DNA from: a bacterium
Lineage (GTDB): Bacteria; Bacillota; Bacilli; Lactobacillales; Streptococcaceae
Reading direction: 5' to 3'
Length of the DNA: 32,550 nt
NCBI GenBank assembly: GCA_905221035.1
Contig: CAJNBP010000018.1
Location: 1 to 32,550 of the forward strand
This document shows positions 1-7,708 of this stretch, piece after piece (positions within the stretch are counted from its first letter, which is position 1; every line of letters starts with the position of its first letter). The translations under genes were made by a program, and so were the position numbers. The notes under the pieces are model-generated. The model saw nothing but the letters and a program-made list of their open reading frames with translations. It made no database searches and had not been told where the DNA came from.

Positions 1-109
1 AATATATTCAAGATTAAAGAAATTATCCAGTGGATGATTTCTTCACGAGTATGAAAATTTGAGAACGAGTAAAGCATGATATAACACTAGATAAATTGAG
101 TGTAAAAGA

Positions 110-300
110 ATATGAGGATCCCTTTAGGGATAGTGGTAAGTAATACTAAAGCCTCTTTAAGAGGCAAGTGACGAGTCAAGAGCAATAAGGCTTGAACAAC
201 GTGAAAGCCAGCGTCTTTAGGCGCTGGCTGGTAATTTGGGCTTATAGCCCTGATACAAACCACCCGTTAGACGGGAGGTCATGATTGGTACGGCGAGTAT
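110..300 (+). other. Hairpin-rich non-coding region, possible mobile-element RNA remnant
   Basis: No convincing reading frame covers the first ~520 bases. Five short perfect hairpins follow in close order: ATCCC/GGGAT (118-131), GCCTC/GAGGC (151-165), GCCAGCG/CGCTGGC (207-228), GGGCT/AGCCC (238-250) and CCCGT/ACGGG (263-275), the last extended by ACC/GGT across an A-A mismatch. Such density suggests a structured RNA. The 3' end of an IS200/IS605-type tnpB locus with its guide RNA is one candidate, but no tnpB frame can be read in the bases present. I see no group II intron domain V, tmRNA or RNase P signature. The strand is assumed. The boundary with the methyltransferase promoter at 471 is the only firm edge. 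Confidence 0.4.
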
Positions 301-470
301 GTCGTTCATCTGGGGTGCAACTCCTCTTTGGGGATTATCTACTAGTGAACCTATATGTGCAAATTACGTGAGCAATTGAATCCGAACTAGAGAGGTGACT
401 AATAGATTTGTGCTATAGTCATGGCAGACTATATGTTTTGGATTCTAGTCTATCAAACAATAGATTAGAA

Positions 471-500
471 TTGTCAGATAATATCATTTTATGTTATAAT
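471..500 (+). promoter_or_regulatory. Promoter of the methyltransferase gene
   Basis: TTGTCA (471-476) and a perfect TATAAT (495-500) are separated by 18 bp. The start codon at 525 follows 24 bases later, with AGAGGTG as ribosome binding site. Confidence 0.7.
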
Positions 501-524
501 GAAGAAAAAAACAGAGGTGTTCAA

Positions 525-1283
525 ATGTCAGAAGCAGGTCATAAGTTTTTAGCGAAACTGGGGAAAAAACGCTTACGTCCAGGTGGAAAACGTGCCACAG
601 ATTGGTTAATTGCGGAAGGAGGATTTTCAAAAGAAAAGAGAATACTAGAGGTTGCGTGTAATAGGGGAACTACAGCAATTGAGTTGGCACAGCGTTTTGG
701 TTGTAAGATAACTGCTGTTGATATGGATGGTCAAGCTTTAGAAGTGGCTAAAAAATCTGCTAAAACGGCAGGTGTTGGTCATTTAATCAGGTTTGAAAGA
801 GCAAATGCAATGAAACTTCCTTATGAAGATGCTAGTTTTGATATTGTTATAAATGAAGCTATGCTGACTATGCAAGCCGATCAAGCTAAGAAAAAATGTG
901 TAATGGAGTATCTAAGGGTTTTAAAACCTGGAGGTCTTCTCCTGACACATGATGTGCTTCTTAAGGAAGCTAAAGAGTCTGTCAGACAGGAATTGTCGCA
1001 AGCGATTCATGTAAATGTAGGTCCTTTAACTCAAGATGGTTGGGAACAGGTGATGATAGAATCAGGTTATTGTGATGTGAAAGTATTGACTGGTGAAATG
1101 ACATTAATGAAATTATCAGGTATGATTTATGACGAAGGTTGGCTAGGAACCTTGAAAATTTGTGTAAATGCTTGTAAAAAGGAGAATAGAAAGCAGTTTT
1201 TAACTATGTATAAAATGTTTGATAAGAATAAAAAGAACTTGGGCTTTATTGCTATGGCTAGTCATAAATCGTCAAATCGTTAG
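525..1283 (+). CDS. Class I SAM-dependent methyltransferase
   Basis: A 252-aa protein with the Rossmann methyltransferase fold. Motif I is ILEVACNRGTTAIELA, motif II ends in the acidic VDMDGQALEVA, and the later motifs are NAMKLPYEDASFDIV and LRVLKPGGLLL. These resemble Methyltransf_11/UbiE-like enzymes, but the substrate cannot be told. The frame is open back to 408. I chose ATG 525 because it follows AGAGGTG and lies just downstream of a good promoter, whereas the upstream 39 codons overlap that promoter. It appears to be a single gene with its own promoter. In pneumococci I recall a similar putative methyltransferase next to apt, so it looks like part of the core genome. Confidence 0.85.
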   Translation: MSEAGHKFLAKLGKKRLRPGGKRATDWLIAEGGFSKEKRILEVACNRGTTAIELAQRFGCKITAVDMDGQALEVAKKSAKTAGVGHLIRFERANAMKLPYEDASFDIVINEAMLTMQADQAKKKCVMEYLRVLKPGGLLLTHDVLLKEAKESVRQELSQAIHVNVGPLTQDGWEQVMIESGYCDVKVLTGEMTLMKLSGMIYDEGWLGTLKICVNACKKENRKQFLTMYKMFDKNKKNLGFIAMASHKSSNR

Positions 1284-1328
1284 ATAATCATTGAAGTTAA
1301 CTTTTCCTTTTTTCTTTCTTAAAAAATA

Positions 1329-1337
1329 TGCTATAAT
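1329..1337 (+). promoter_or_regulatory. Extended -10 promoter of apt
   Basis: TG-C-TATAAT (1329-1337) is an extended -10 element. No good -35 lies 17 bp upstream, which is common for extended -10 promoters in streptococci. The apt start follows at 1369. Confidence 0.65.
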
Positions 1338-1368
1338 AGAGAGTAAAAACTTTGAAAGAAAGAAAAAG

Positions 1369-1881
1369 ATGAACTTAAAAGATTATATTGCAACAATTGA
1401 AAATTATCCTAAGGAAGGCATCACCTTCCGTGATATCAGTCCTTTGATGGCTGATGGAAATGCTTATAGCTACGCTGTTCGTGAAATTGTTCAGTATGCT
1501 ACTGACAAGAAAATCGACATGATCGTAGGTCCTGAGGCTCGTGGATTTATCGTGGGTTGTCCCGTTGCCTTTGAGTTGGGAATTGGTTTTGCCCCTGTTC
1601 GTAAGCCAGGTAAATTGCCACGCGAAGTCATTTCTGCTGACTATGAAAAAGAGTACGGTGTTGATACCTTGACTATGCACGCGGATGCCATCAAGCCAGG
1701 TCAACGTGTTCTTATCGTAGACGACCTCTTGGCGACAGGTGGAACTGTTAAGGCAACCATCGAGATGATTGAAAAACTTGGTGGTGTTGTGGCAGGTTGT
1801 GCCTTCCTTGTTGAATTGGATGAATTGAACGGTCGTGAAAAAATCGGTGACTACGATTACAAAGTTTTGATGCATTATTAA
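1369..1881 (+). CDS. apt: Adenine phosphoribosyltransferase
   Basis: Converts adenine and PRPP to AMP and pyrophosphate in cytoplasmic purine salvage. The 170-aa length is normal for Apt. Visible motifs are [16 protein letters not shown] near the N-terminus, GPEARGF for the adenine-side loop, and the PRPP-binding signature [13 protein letters not shown]. The frame extends upstream to 1291, but those 26 codons overlap the extended -10 promoter and are low-complexity. ATG 1369 gives the family N-terminus [15 protein letters not shown] terminator follows directly, so apt is monocistronic here. Confidence 0.96.
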   Translation: MNLKDYIATIENYPKEGITFRDISPLMADGNAYSYAVREIVQYATDKKIDMIVGPEARGFIVGCPVAFELGIGFAPVRKPGKLPREVISADYEKEYGVDTLTMHADAIKPGQRVLIVDDLLATGGTVKATIEMIEKLGGVVAGCAFLVELDELNGREKIGDYDYKVLMHY

Positions 1882-1883
1882 TG

Positions 1884-1909
1884 AAAAACAGTCCTTAGGG
1901 CTGTTTTCT
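1884..1909 (+). terminator. Terminator after apt
   Basis: AAAACAGTCC and GGGCTGTTTT form a 10-bp stem with one G-T pair and a 3-nt loop. The 3' arm is T-rich and runs into TCTCT. It starts 3 bases after the apt stop codon. Confidence 0.75.
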
Positions 1910-1959
1910 CTACATTAGGATATAAAAATAGACTATAGCTAGTTAGAGAAAAACTATAA

Positions 1960-1988
1960 TTGAAAACTATATCTTCTTGCAGTATAAT
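1960..1988 (+). promoter_or_regulatory. Promoter of metA-dnaD
   Basis: TTGAAA (1960-1965) and TATAAT (1983-1988) are separated by 17 bp. The metA start is at 2168, so the transcript would have a ~170-nt leader that contains a BOX element. Confidence 0.7.
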
Positions 1989-2018
1989 AAAAGGACTAAG
2001 TGTTTGAGATTTAGTTTC

Positions 2019-2123
2019 ATACTCAATGAAAATCAAAGAGCAAACTAGGAAACTAGCCGCAGGCTGTACTTGAGTACGGCAAGGCAACGTTGACGCGGTT
2101 TGAAGAGATTCTCGAAGAGTTTC
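2019..2123 (+). repeat. BOX-type repeat, boxA-boxC form
   Basis: The element begins ATACTCAATGAAAATCAAAG (boxA start). It contains TACGGCAAGGCAACGTTGACG, close to the BOXA1R primer sequence used to type pneumococci, and ends GAAGAGATTCTCGAAGAG (boxC end). No boxB module separates the two parts. BOX elements are short non-autonomous repeats typical of S. pneumoniae and close relatives. This copy lies inside the predicted metA leader. Confidence 0.85.
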
Positions 2124-2167
2124 AAACATATGCAATGATTCCTGAAAAGTACAGTTAGGAGAGGGTT

Positions 2168-3112
2168 ATGCCGATTCGAATTGATAAAAAATTGCCAGCT
2201 GTTGAGATTTTACGGACAGAGAACATCTTTGTCATGGATGATCAACGTGCTGCCCACCAAGATATCCGTCCCTTGAAGATTTTGATTTTAAATCTCATGC
2301 CAAAAAAAATGGTGACAGAGACCCAGTTATTACGCCATTTAGCTAATACACCCCTACAACTGGATATTGATTTTCTCTATATGGAAAGCCATCGTTCTAA
2401 AACAACTCGTTCAGAACATATGGAGACCTTTTATAAAACTTTTCCTGAAGTTAAGGACGAGTATTTTGATGGGATGATTATCACGGGTGCTCCAGTTGAG
2501 CATTTACCATTTGAGGAAGTGGACTATTGGGAGGAATTCAGTCAGGTAATCGAGTGGTCCAAGACCCATGTTTATTCGACTCTTCATATCTGTTGGGGGG
2601 CTCAGGCAGGGCTTTATCTGCGTTATGGGGTTGAAAAATACCAGATGGACAGTAAGTTATCAGGTATTTATCCTCAGGACACCCTAAAAGAGGGTCATCT
2701 TCTCTTTAGAGGATTTGACGATAGCTACGTAGCCCCTCATTCACGGCACACGGAGATTTCTAAGGAAGAGATTTTGAATAAGACTAATCTCGAGATTTTA
2801 TCAGAAGGGCCGCAGGTTGGGGTTTCGATTTTGGCCAGTCGGGATTTACGAGAAATTTATAGTTTTGGGCATTTGGAGTATGATCGTGATACCCTGGCAA
2901 AAGAGTATTTCCGAGATCGTGATGCAGGTTTGGATCCTCATATTCCAGAAAATTACTTTAAGGATGATGATGTTAACCAGACACCTTGTCTTTGTTGGTC
3001 TTCATCAGCAGCCCTCTTTTTCAGTAACTGGGTGAACTATGCGGTCTATCAGGAAACTCCTTTTGACTGGAGAAAAATAGAAGATGATGCATCCGCATTT
3101 GGGTATTTATAA
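2168..3112 (+). CDS. metA: Homoserine O-acetyltransferase (MetA family)
   Basis: Acylates L-homoserine in methionine biosynthesis. The 314-aa length and the full MetA pattern are present: nucleophile Cys142 in [10 protein letters not shown], and His235 and Glu237 in FGHLEYD. Residue 111, in GAPVEHL, is Glu. In this family Glu111 goes with acetyl-CoA use and Gly111 with succinyl-CoA use, so I infer an acetyltransferase despite the frequent 'succinyltransferase' annotation. The start follows GGAGAGGG. dnaD begins 8 bases after the stop and is probably co-transcribed. The leader carries a BOX element, which could form RNA structure upstream of the gene. Confidence 0.95.
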   Translation: MPIRIDKKLPAVEILRTENIFVMDDQRAAHQDIRPLKILILNLMPKKMVTETQLLRHLANTPLQLDIDFLYMESHRSKTTRSEHMETFYKTFPEVKDEYFDGMIITGAPVEHLPFEEVDYWEEFSQVIEWSKTHVYSTLHICWGAQAGLYLRYGVEKYQMDSKLSGIYPQDTLKEGHLLFRGFDDSYVAPHSRHTEISKEEILNKTNLEILSEGPQVGVSILASRDLREIYSFGHLEYDRDTLAKEYFRDRDAGLDPHIPENYFKDDDVNQTPCLCWSSSAALFFSNWVNYAVYQETPFDWRKIEDDASAFGYL

Positions 3113-3120
3113 GAGGAATT

Positions 3121-3798
3121 ATGACATATTTAGACGCTTTTAAATCAGGGAACTTGGTTTTACCGAGTGCCCTGCTCTTGCATTTTAAGGAACTCTTTCC
3201 TTCCAGCGACGATTTTCTGGTCTGGCAATTTTTCTATTTGCAAAATACGACAGGTTTGGAAGAAATGTCACCAAGCCAGATTGCTGAAAGGATTGGCAAG
3301 GAAATTTCAGATGTCAACCAGTCCATTTCCAATCTGACGGAGAGGGGCCTGCTCCAGTATCGAACGATCGAGCTAAATGGTGAAATCGAATTGCTTTTTG
3401 ATGCTAGTCTAGCCTTGGAACGTTTGGATGACTTGCTTGGAGTTAGTGCATCGAGTTCAGATCAGTTGACACCTCAAAACCAGCTCAAGGATTTGGTAGA
3501 AACCTTCCAACAGGAGTTGGGTCGCTTGTTGACGCCTTTTGAGATTGAGGATTTGACCAAGACTCTAAAAGAAGATGGAACCAGTGCTGATTTGATTAAG
3601 GAAGCTCTTCGCGAAGCTGTTTTGAATGGAAAAGCAAACTGGAAGTACATTCAGGCGATTTTGAGAAATTGGCGCCATGAAGGTATCAAAAGTTTGGCTC
3701 AAATTGAGGCCAAGCGGGCAGAAAGAGAAGCAAGCAATCCTCAGTTGACACAGGTATCTGCAGATTTCAGAAATGCCATGGATCTTTGGAAGGATTAA
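3121..3798 (+). CDS. dnaD: DnaD-like replication initiation protein
   Basis: A 225-aa cytoplasmic protein with two domains. The N-terminal ~100 residues form a winged-helix-like part (MSPSQIAERIGKEISDVNQS). The C-terminal DnaB_2/DnaD domain spans roughly residues 120-185 and carries the typical W-K-Y-I-x-x-I-L-x-x-W motif near its end. In Firmicutes DnaD helps load the replicative helicase with DnaB and DnaI at origins and during restart. The start follows AGAGGAA and lies 8 bases after metA, so it shares the metA promoter. I assign the family with confidence; its exact role in this strain is inferred. Confidence 0.88.
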   Translation: MTYLDAFKSGNLVLPSALLLHFKELFPSSDDFLVWQFFYLQNTTGLEEMSPSQIAERIGKEISDVNQSISNLTERGLLQYRTIELNGEIELLFDASLALERLDDLLGVSASSSDQLTPQNQLKDLVETFQQELGRLLTPFEIEDLTKTLKEDGTSADLIKEALREAVLNGKANWKYIQAILRNWRHEGIKSLAQIEAKRAEREASNPQLTQVSADFRNAMDLWKD

Positions 3799-3831
3799 TC
3801 CATGTAAGCAGGCTTGAAATCCGAGTAAGAT

Positions 3832-3860
3832 TTGCAAGCTGTGTATAATTGTGATAAAAT
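3832..3860 (+). promoter_or_regulatory. Promoter of tpiA
   Basis: TTGCAA (3832-3837), 17-bp spacer, and TAAAAT (3855-3860) preceded by TG at 3852-3853 (extended -10). This strong-looking promoter suits a glycolytic gene. Confidence 0.75.
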
Positions 3861-3895
3861 AAATAGAAAATAAATTGAAAAAAGAGGTATGTGAA

Positions 3896-4654
3896 ATGTC
3901 ACGTAAACCATTTATCGCTGGTAACTGGAAAATGAACAAAAATCCAGAAGAAGCTAAAGCATTCGTTGAAGCAGTTGCATCAAAACTTCCTTCATCAGAT
4001 CTTGTTGAAGCAGGTATCGCAGCTCCAGCTCTTGATTTGACAACTGTTCTTGCTGCTGCTAAAGGTTCAAACCTTAAAGTTGCTGCTCAAAACTGCTACT
4101 TTGAAAATGCAGGTGCGTTCACTGGTGAAACTAGCCCACAAGTTTTGAAAGAAATCGGTACTGACTACGTTGTTATCGGTCACTCAGAACGCCGTGACTA
4201 CTTCCATGAAACTGACGAAGATATCAACAAAAAAGCAAAAGCAATCTTTGCAAACGGTATGCTTCCAATCATCTGTTGTGGTGAGTCACTTGAAACTTAC
4301 GAAGCTGGTAAAGCTGCTGAATTCGTAGGTGCTCAAGTATCTGCTGCATTGGCTGGATTGACTGCTGAACAAGTTGCTGCATCAGTTATCGCTTATGAGC
4401 CAATCTGGGCTATCGGTACTGGTAAATCAGCTTCACAAGACGATGCACAAAAAATGTGTAAAGTTGTTCGTGACGTTGTAGCTGCTGACTTTGGTCAAGA
4501 AGTTGCAGACAAAGTTCGTGTTCAATACGGTGGTTCTGTTAAACCTGAGAACGTTGCTTCATACATGGCTTGCCCAGACGTTGACGGCGCCCTTGTAGGT
4601 GGTGCGTCACTTGAAGCAGAAAGCTTCTTGGCTTTGCTTGACTTTGTAAAATAA
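3896..4654 (+). CDS. tpiA: Triosephosphate isomerase
   Basis: Interconverts dihydroxyacetone phosphate and glyceraldehyde 3-phosphate in glycolysis. The 252-aa TIM barrel shows all catalytic parts: the Asn/Lys of GNWKMNK, the His of VIGHSERR, the Glu of [11 protein letters not shown], and the phosphate-binding YGGSV and [10 protein letters not shown] chose ATG 3896 because it yields the family N-terminus [10 protein letters not shown] and follows GAGGT; an upstream in-frame ATG at 3875 overlaps the ribosome binding region. Codon use is strongly biased to a few codons (GCT/GCA, GTT, CTT), as expected for a highly expressed gene. A terminator follows. Confidence 0.98.
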   Translation: MSRKPFIAGNWKMNKNPEEAKAFVEAVASKLPSSDLVEAGIAAPALDLTTVLAAAKGSNLKVAAQNCYFENAGAFTGETSPQVLKEIGTDYVVIGHSERRDYFHETDEDINKKAKAIFANGMLPIICCGESLETYEAGKAAEFVGAQVSAALAGLTAEQVAASVIAYEPIWAIGTGKSASQDDAQKMCKVVRDVVAADFGQEVADKVRVQYGGSVKPENVASYMACPDVDGALVGGASLEAESFLALLDFVK

Positions 4655-4672
4655 TCAGTAGCAAAAGCTAGG

Positions 4673-4706
4673 TGGAACAGCATTCAGATGTCTGTTCCAT
4701 TTTTTA
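4673..4706 (+). terminator. Terminator between tpiA and lytC
   Basis: TGGAACAG (4673-4680) pairs with CTGTTCCA (4692-4699), followed by a run of T to 4705. It ends only about 15 bases before the lytC start codon. Confidence 0.85.
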
Positions 4707-4720
4707 TAGGAGAGGAAAGA

Positions 4721-6202
4721 TTGAAAACAAAGATTGGAAAAATTGGATTAGCAAGTATCTGTTTACTAGGCTTGGCAACTAGCCAGGTTGCTGCAAATGA
4801 AACTGAAGTAGCAAAAACTTCGCAGGATACAAGGACAGTTTCAAGTAGTTCAGAGCAAAATCAGTCTTCTAATAAAACTCAAACGAGTGCAGGTGTAAAG
4901 ACCACTGCTTCTGCCCACTGGGAGGGGGATTATTATGTAAAGGCTGATGGTTCCAAAGCAAAGAGTGAGTGGATTTTTGATAACTACTATAAGGCTTGGT
5001 TTTATATTAAGTCAGACGGTCGTTATGCTCAAAATGAGTGGCAGGGCAATTACTACCTAAAATCAGGTGGTTATATGGCTAAGAATGAATGGGTTTATGA
5101 TAACGCCTATAAGAATTGGTTTTACCTGAAGTCTGATGGTTCTTATGCTAACCAGGAATGGCATTCTGTTGGAGGTAAATGGTACTATTTTAAGAAATGG
5201 GGCTATTTAGCTAAAAGTCAATGGCAGGGAAGTTATTTCCTAAATGGTCAAGGTGCCATGATGCAAAATGAATGGCTCTATGATCCAGCCTATTCGTCTT
5301 ACTTCTATCTCAAGTCCGATGGTTCTTATGCAAATCAAGAGTGGCAAAAGGTAGATGGCAAGTGGTACTATTTCAAGAAGTGGGGTTACATGGCTAAAGA
5401 TGAGTGGCAGGGTAACTACTATTTGACAGGAAGTGGTGCTATGGCGACTGGTGAATTAGTCATGGATGATGCTCGCTATATTTTTTCTGACTCAGGTGAG
5501 TTAAAAGAAAAGAAAGACTTGAATGTTGGCTGGGTTCACCGAAATGGCAGACGTTATTTCTTTAACCATCGTGAAGAACAAGTTGGGACTGATCAAGTTA
5601 AAAAGGTTATCGATGTCAGTGAACACAATGGCCGTATCAGTGACTGGAAAAAAGTCATCGATGATAATGGAGTAGATGGAGTGATTGTTCGTTTGGGCTA
5701 TAGTGGAACTGAGGACAAGGAATTGGCTCATAATATTAAGGAGTTAAACCGTCTTGGAATCCCTTACGGTGTTTACCTCTATACTTATGCTGAAAATGAG
5801 ACCGATGCTGAGAATGATGCTAATCAGACCATTGAACTTTTGAAAAAATACAAGATGAACTTGTCTTACCCTATCTATTATGATGTTGAGAACTGGGAAT
5901 ATGTCAATAAGAGCAAGAGAGCTCCAAGTGATACAGGTACTTGGGTTAAGATCATCAACAAGTATATGGCAACAATGAAACAGGCTGGTTATCAAAATGT
6001 GAATGTTTATAGCTACCGTCAACTTTTGCAAACTCGTTTGAATCATCCTGATATTTTGCAACACGTTAACTGGGTAGCAGCCTATACGGATGCGCTTGAT
6101 TGGAATAATCCTCACTATTCAGGTGAAAAAGGATGGCAATATACTTCATCTGAATACTTAAAAGGAATTCGTGGTCGTGTTGACGTTAGTGTCTGGTATT
6201 AA
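4721..6202 (+). CDS. lytC: LytC, choline-binding GH25 lysozyme
   Basis: A secreted 493-aa cell-wall lysozyme. A signal peptide (KIGKIGLASICLLGLA, predicted cleavage near QVAA-NE) is followed by a Ser/Thr-rich stretch. About eleven choline-binding repeats rich in Trp and Tyr (for example KWYYFKKWGYMAKDEW) follow, covering roughly residues 70-280. A C-terminal GH25 muramidase domain starts near VIDVSEHNGRISDW and has YYDVENW as the acidic catalytic region. The repeats bind choline on teichoic acids; in pneumococcus LytC acts in autolysis and fratricide. I chose TTG 4721 over the in-frame ATG at 4688, because TTG follows AGGAGAGG and gives a clean signal peptide, while ATG 4688 lies inside the tpiA terminator hairpin. 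Confidence 0.95.
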   Translation: MKTKIGKIGLASICLLGLATSQVAANETEVAKTSQDTRTVSSSSEQNQSSNKTQTSAGVKTTASAHWEGDYYVKADGSKAKSEWIFDNYYKAWFYIKSDGRYAQNEWQGNYYLKSGGYMAKNEWVYDNAYKNWFYLKSDGSYANQEWHSVGGKWYYFKKWGYLAKSQWQGSYFLNGQGAMMQNEWLYDPAYSSYFYLKSDGSYANQEWQKVDGKWYYFKKWGYMAKDEWQGNYYLTGSGAMATGELVMDDARYIFSDSGELKEKKDLNVGWVHRNGRRYFFNHREEQVGTDQVKKVIDVSEHNGRISDWKKVIDDNGVDGVIVRLGYSGTEDKELAHNIKELNRLGIPYGVYLYTYAENETDAENDANQTIELLKKYKMNLSYPIYYDVENWEYVNKSKRAPSDTGTWVKIINKYMATMKQAGYQNVNVYSYRQLLQTRLNHPDILQHVNWVAAYTDALDWNNPHYSGEKGWQYTSSEYLKGIRGRVDVSVWY

Positions 6203-6220
6203 GATATAGTTTTGAGAAAG

Positions 6221-6252
6221 GAGTGTGCAAGAAAATTGCATCCTCTTTTTCT
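6221..6252 (+). terminator. Terminator after lytC
   Basis: GAGTGTGCAA and TTGCATCCTC form a stem with two central mismatches and a short A-rich loop, followed by CTTTTTCTTT. Confidence 0.6.
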
Positions 6253-6311
6253 TTAGTTTTGTCGCAGTTACGAGAGGTGGAAGGGGACTGTGTTTTATTC
6301 TAAAAAAATCT

Positions 6312-6426
6312 TATACTCTTTGAAAACTTCTTCAAACCACATCAGTTCTATCTGCGACCTCAAAACAGTGTTTTGAGCAACTTGCGGCTAGCTACCTAGT
6401 TTGCTCTTTGATTTTCATTGAGTATT
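6312..6426 (-). repeat. BOX-type repeat, reverse orientation
   Basis: On the minus strand this reads from the boxA start (ATACTCAATGAAAATCAAAG) through GCTCAAAACACTGTTTTGAG, a self-complementary segment, to a boxC-like end (GTGGTTTGAAGAAGTTTTC, then AAAGAGTATA). The central ACGGCAAGGCGACG part seen in the first BOX is missing, so this is a shortened or diverged copy. It lies between the lytC terminator and the dpr promoter. Confidence 0.8.
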
Positions 6427-6470
6427 AAATTATCAGTCTATTGCAACTTTTCTCATGTGAGTCATTTGGC

Positions 6471-6499
6471 TTGCTATTGGTTTTCCATAGTAGTATACT
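6471..6499 (+). promoter_or_regulatory. Promoter of dpr
   Basis: TTGCTA (6471-6476), 17-bp spacer, TATACT (6494-6499). It starts 45 bp after the end of the reverse BOX. No clear operator was recognised, although dpr is peroxide- or metal-controlled in other streptococci. Confidence 0.65.
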
Positions 6500-6553
6500 A
6501 AGGTAGTAATCATTAAGAAGTGGTTACAAATAATAATGAATGAGGTAAAGAAA

Positions 6554-7072
6554 ATGGTAGAATTGAAAAAAGAAGCAGTAAAAGACGTAACATCATTAAC
6601 AAAAGCAGCGCCAGTAGCATTGGCAAAAACAAAGGAAGTGTTGAACCAAGCTGTTGCTGATTTGTATGTAGCTCACGTGGCTTTGCACCAAGTACACTGG
6701 TACATGCGTGGTCGTGGTTTCCTTGTATGGCATCCAAAAATGGACGAGTACATGGAAGCTCTTGATGGTCAATTGGATGAAATCAGCGAACGCTTGATTA
6801 CACTTGGAGGAAGCCCATTCTCTACTTTGACAGAGTTCCTTCAAAATAGTGAAATCGAAGAAGAAGCTGGTGAATACCGCAATGTTGAAGAAAGTTTGGA
6901 ACGTGTCCTTGCTATCTACCGTTACTTGTCAGAACTTTTCCAAAAAGGTTTGGATGTCACTGATGAAGAAGGTGACGATGTAACAAACGGTATCTTCTCA
7001 GACGCTAAAACTGAAACAGATAAAACAATCTGGATGCTTGCAGCAGAACTTGGACAAGCACCTGGTTTGTAA
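6554..7072 (+). CDS. dpr: Dps-like peroxide resistance protein
   Basis: A 172-aa ferritin-like protein of the Dps/Dpr family. Twelve subunits form a shell that oxidises and stores Fe(II), limiting Fenton damage in these catalase-negative bacteria. The ferroxidase ligands are visible in HQVHWYMRG and in [19 protein letters not shown], where His and Asp/Glu from two subunits meet. I chose ATG 6554 because GAGG lies at a normal distance and the protein then begins [12 protein letters not shown]; the upstream in-frame ATG at 6536 is not preceded by a ribosome site. The gene has its own promoter and a strong terminator. Confidence 0.95.
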   Translation: MVELKKEAVKDVTSLTKAAPVALAKTKEVLNQAVADLYVAHVALHQVHWYMRGRGFLVWHPKMDEYMEALDGQLDEISERLITLGGSPFSTLTEFLQNSEIEEEAGEYRNVEESLERVLAIYRYLSELFQKGLDVTDEEGDDVTNGIFSDAKTETDKTIWMLAAELGQAPGL

Positions 7073-7091
7073 GAAATAAAGCGACATATAT

Positions 7092-7123
7092 AAATCTGTA
7101 GGAAATTTCTTACAGATTTTTTC
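7092..7123 (+). terminator. Terminator after dpr
   Basis: AAATCTGTAGGAA pairs with TTCTTACAGATTT (one mismatch), followed by a T run. This is a strong intrinsic terminator. Confidence 0.88.
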
Positions 7124-7165
7124 TATTTTGTAAGCTATTCCAAACCAGTCTTTTTTTGAGTTTTT

Positions 7166-7174
7166 TGATAAAAT
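7166..7174 (+). promoter_or_regulatory. Extended -10 promoter of folA
   Basis: TG-A-TAAAAT lies about 28 bases before the folA start. No clear -35 is seen at the correct spacing; the upstream bases are a T run. Confidence 0.5.
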
Positions 7175-7201
7175 AGTACTATCAGTAAAAAGGATGGAAG
7201 C

Positions 7202-7708
7202 ATGACTAAGAAAATCGTAGCTATTTGGGCCCAGGATGAAGAGGGTGTGATTGGTAAGGACAATCGTCTGCCTTGGTATTTGCCAGCAGAATTGCAACAC
7301 TTCAAAGAAACAACTCTGAATCATGCTATCTTGATGGGGCGTGTGACCTTTGATGGGATGGGGCGTCGCTTGCTTCCAAAACGGGAGACCTTGATTTTGA
7401 CACGTAACCCGGAAGAAAAGATAGATGGGGTGGCTACTTTTCAGGATGTCCAGTCTGTCTTGGACTGGTATCAGGCTCAAGAAAAGAATCTTTATATTCT
7501 CGGTGGGAAGCAAATTTTTCAGGCTTTTGAACCCTACCTTGACGAAGTAATTGTGACTCAAATTCATGCTCGGGTGGAGGGAGATACCTATTTTCCTGAT
7601 GAGTTTGACTTGTCTCTTTTTGAGACGGTTTCAAGCAAATCTTATACCAAAGATGAGAAAAATCCTTATGATTTTACCATCCAATACCGCAAGAGAAAGG
7701 AAGTCTAA
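7202..7708 (+). CDS. folA: Dihydrofolate reductase, resembling trimethoprim-resistant alleles
   Basis: Reduces dihydrofolate to tetrahydrofolate with NADPH. The 168-aa protein shows the DHFR motifs: [17 protein letters not shown] around the active-site loop, [10 protein letters not shown], and the NADPH-binding ILGGKQIF. By direct counting residue 100 is Leu, residue 92 is Ala, residue 20 is Asp and residue 120 is Gln. As I remember it, susceptible S. pneumoniae has Ile100, Asp92, Glu20 and His120. Ile100Leu is the established main trimethoprim-resistance change, and the others accompany it in mosaic alleles. The start follows GGATGGAAG. The stop overlaps the next ORF as TAATG, so translation of the two is probably coupled. 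Confidence 0.96.
   Translation: MTKKIVAIWAQDEEGVIGKDNRLPWYLPAELQHFKETTLNHAILMGRVTFDGMGRRLLPKRETLILTRNPEEKIDGVATFQDVQSVLDWYQAQEKNLYILGGKQIFQAFEPYLDEVIVTQIHARVEGDTYFPDEFDLSLFETVSSKSYTKDEKNPYDFTIQYRKRKEV

Noticed and set aside
1..400. Group II intron or tmRNA at the left edge
   Set aside because: No domain V-like GAGC...AAAGC...GUUC hairpin and no tmRNA start or tag-peptide frame was found.
408..524. Upstream extension of the methyltransferase reading frame
   Set aside because: The 39 extra codons overlap a good promoter (471-500) and have no ribosome site; ATG 525 is better.
1375..1875. Minus-strand frame of 166 codons over apt
   Set aside because: It lies entirely within a well-recognised gene on the other strand and has no promoter or known motifs.
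4688..4720. ATG at 4688 as start of lytC
   Set aside because: It lies in the loop and stem of the tpiA terminator and would spoil the signal peptide; TTG 4721 has a proper ribosome site.
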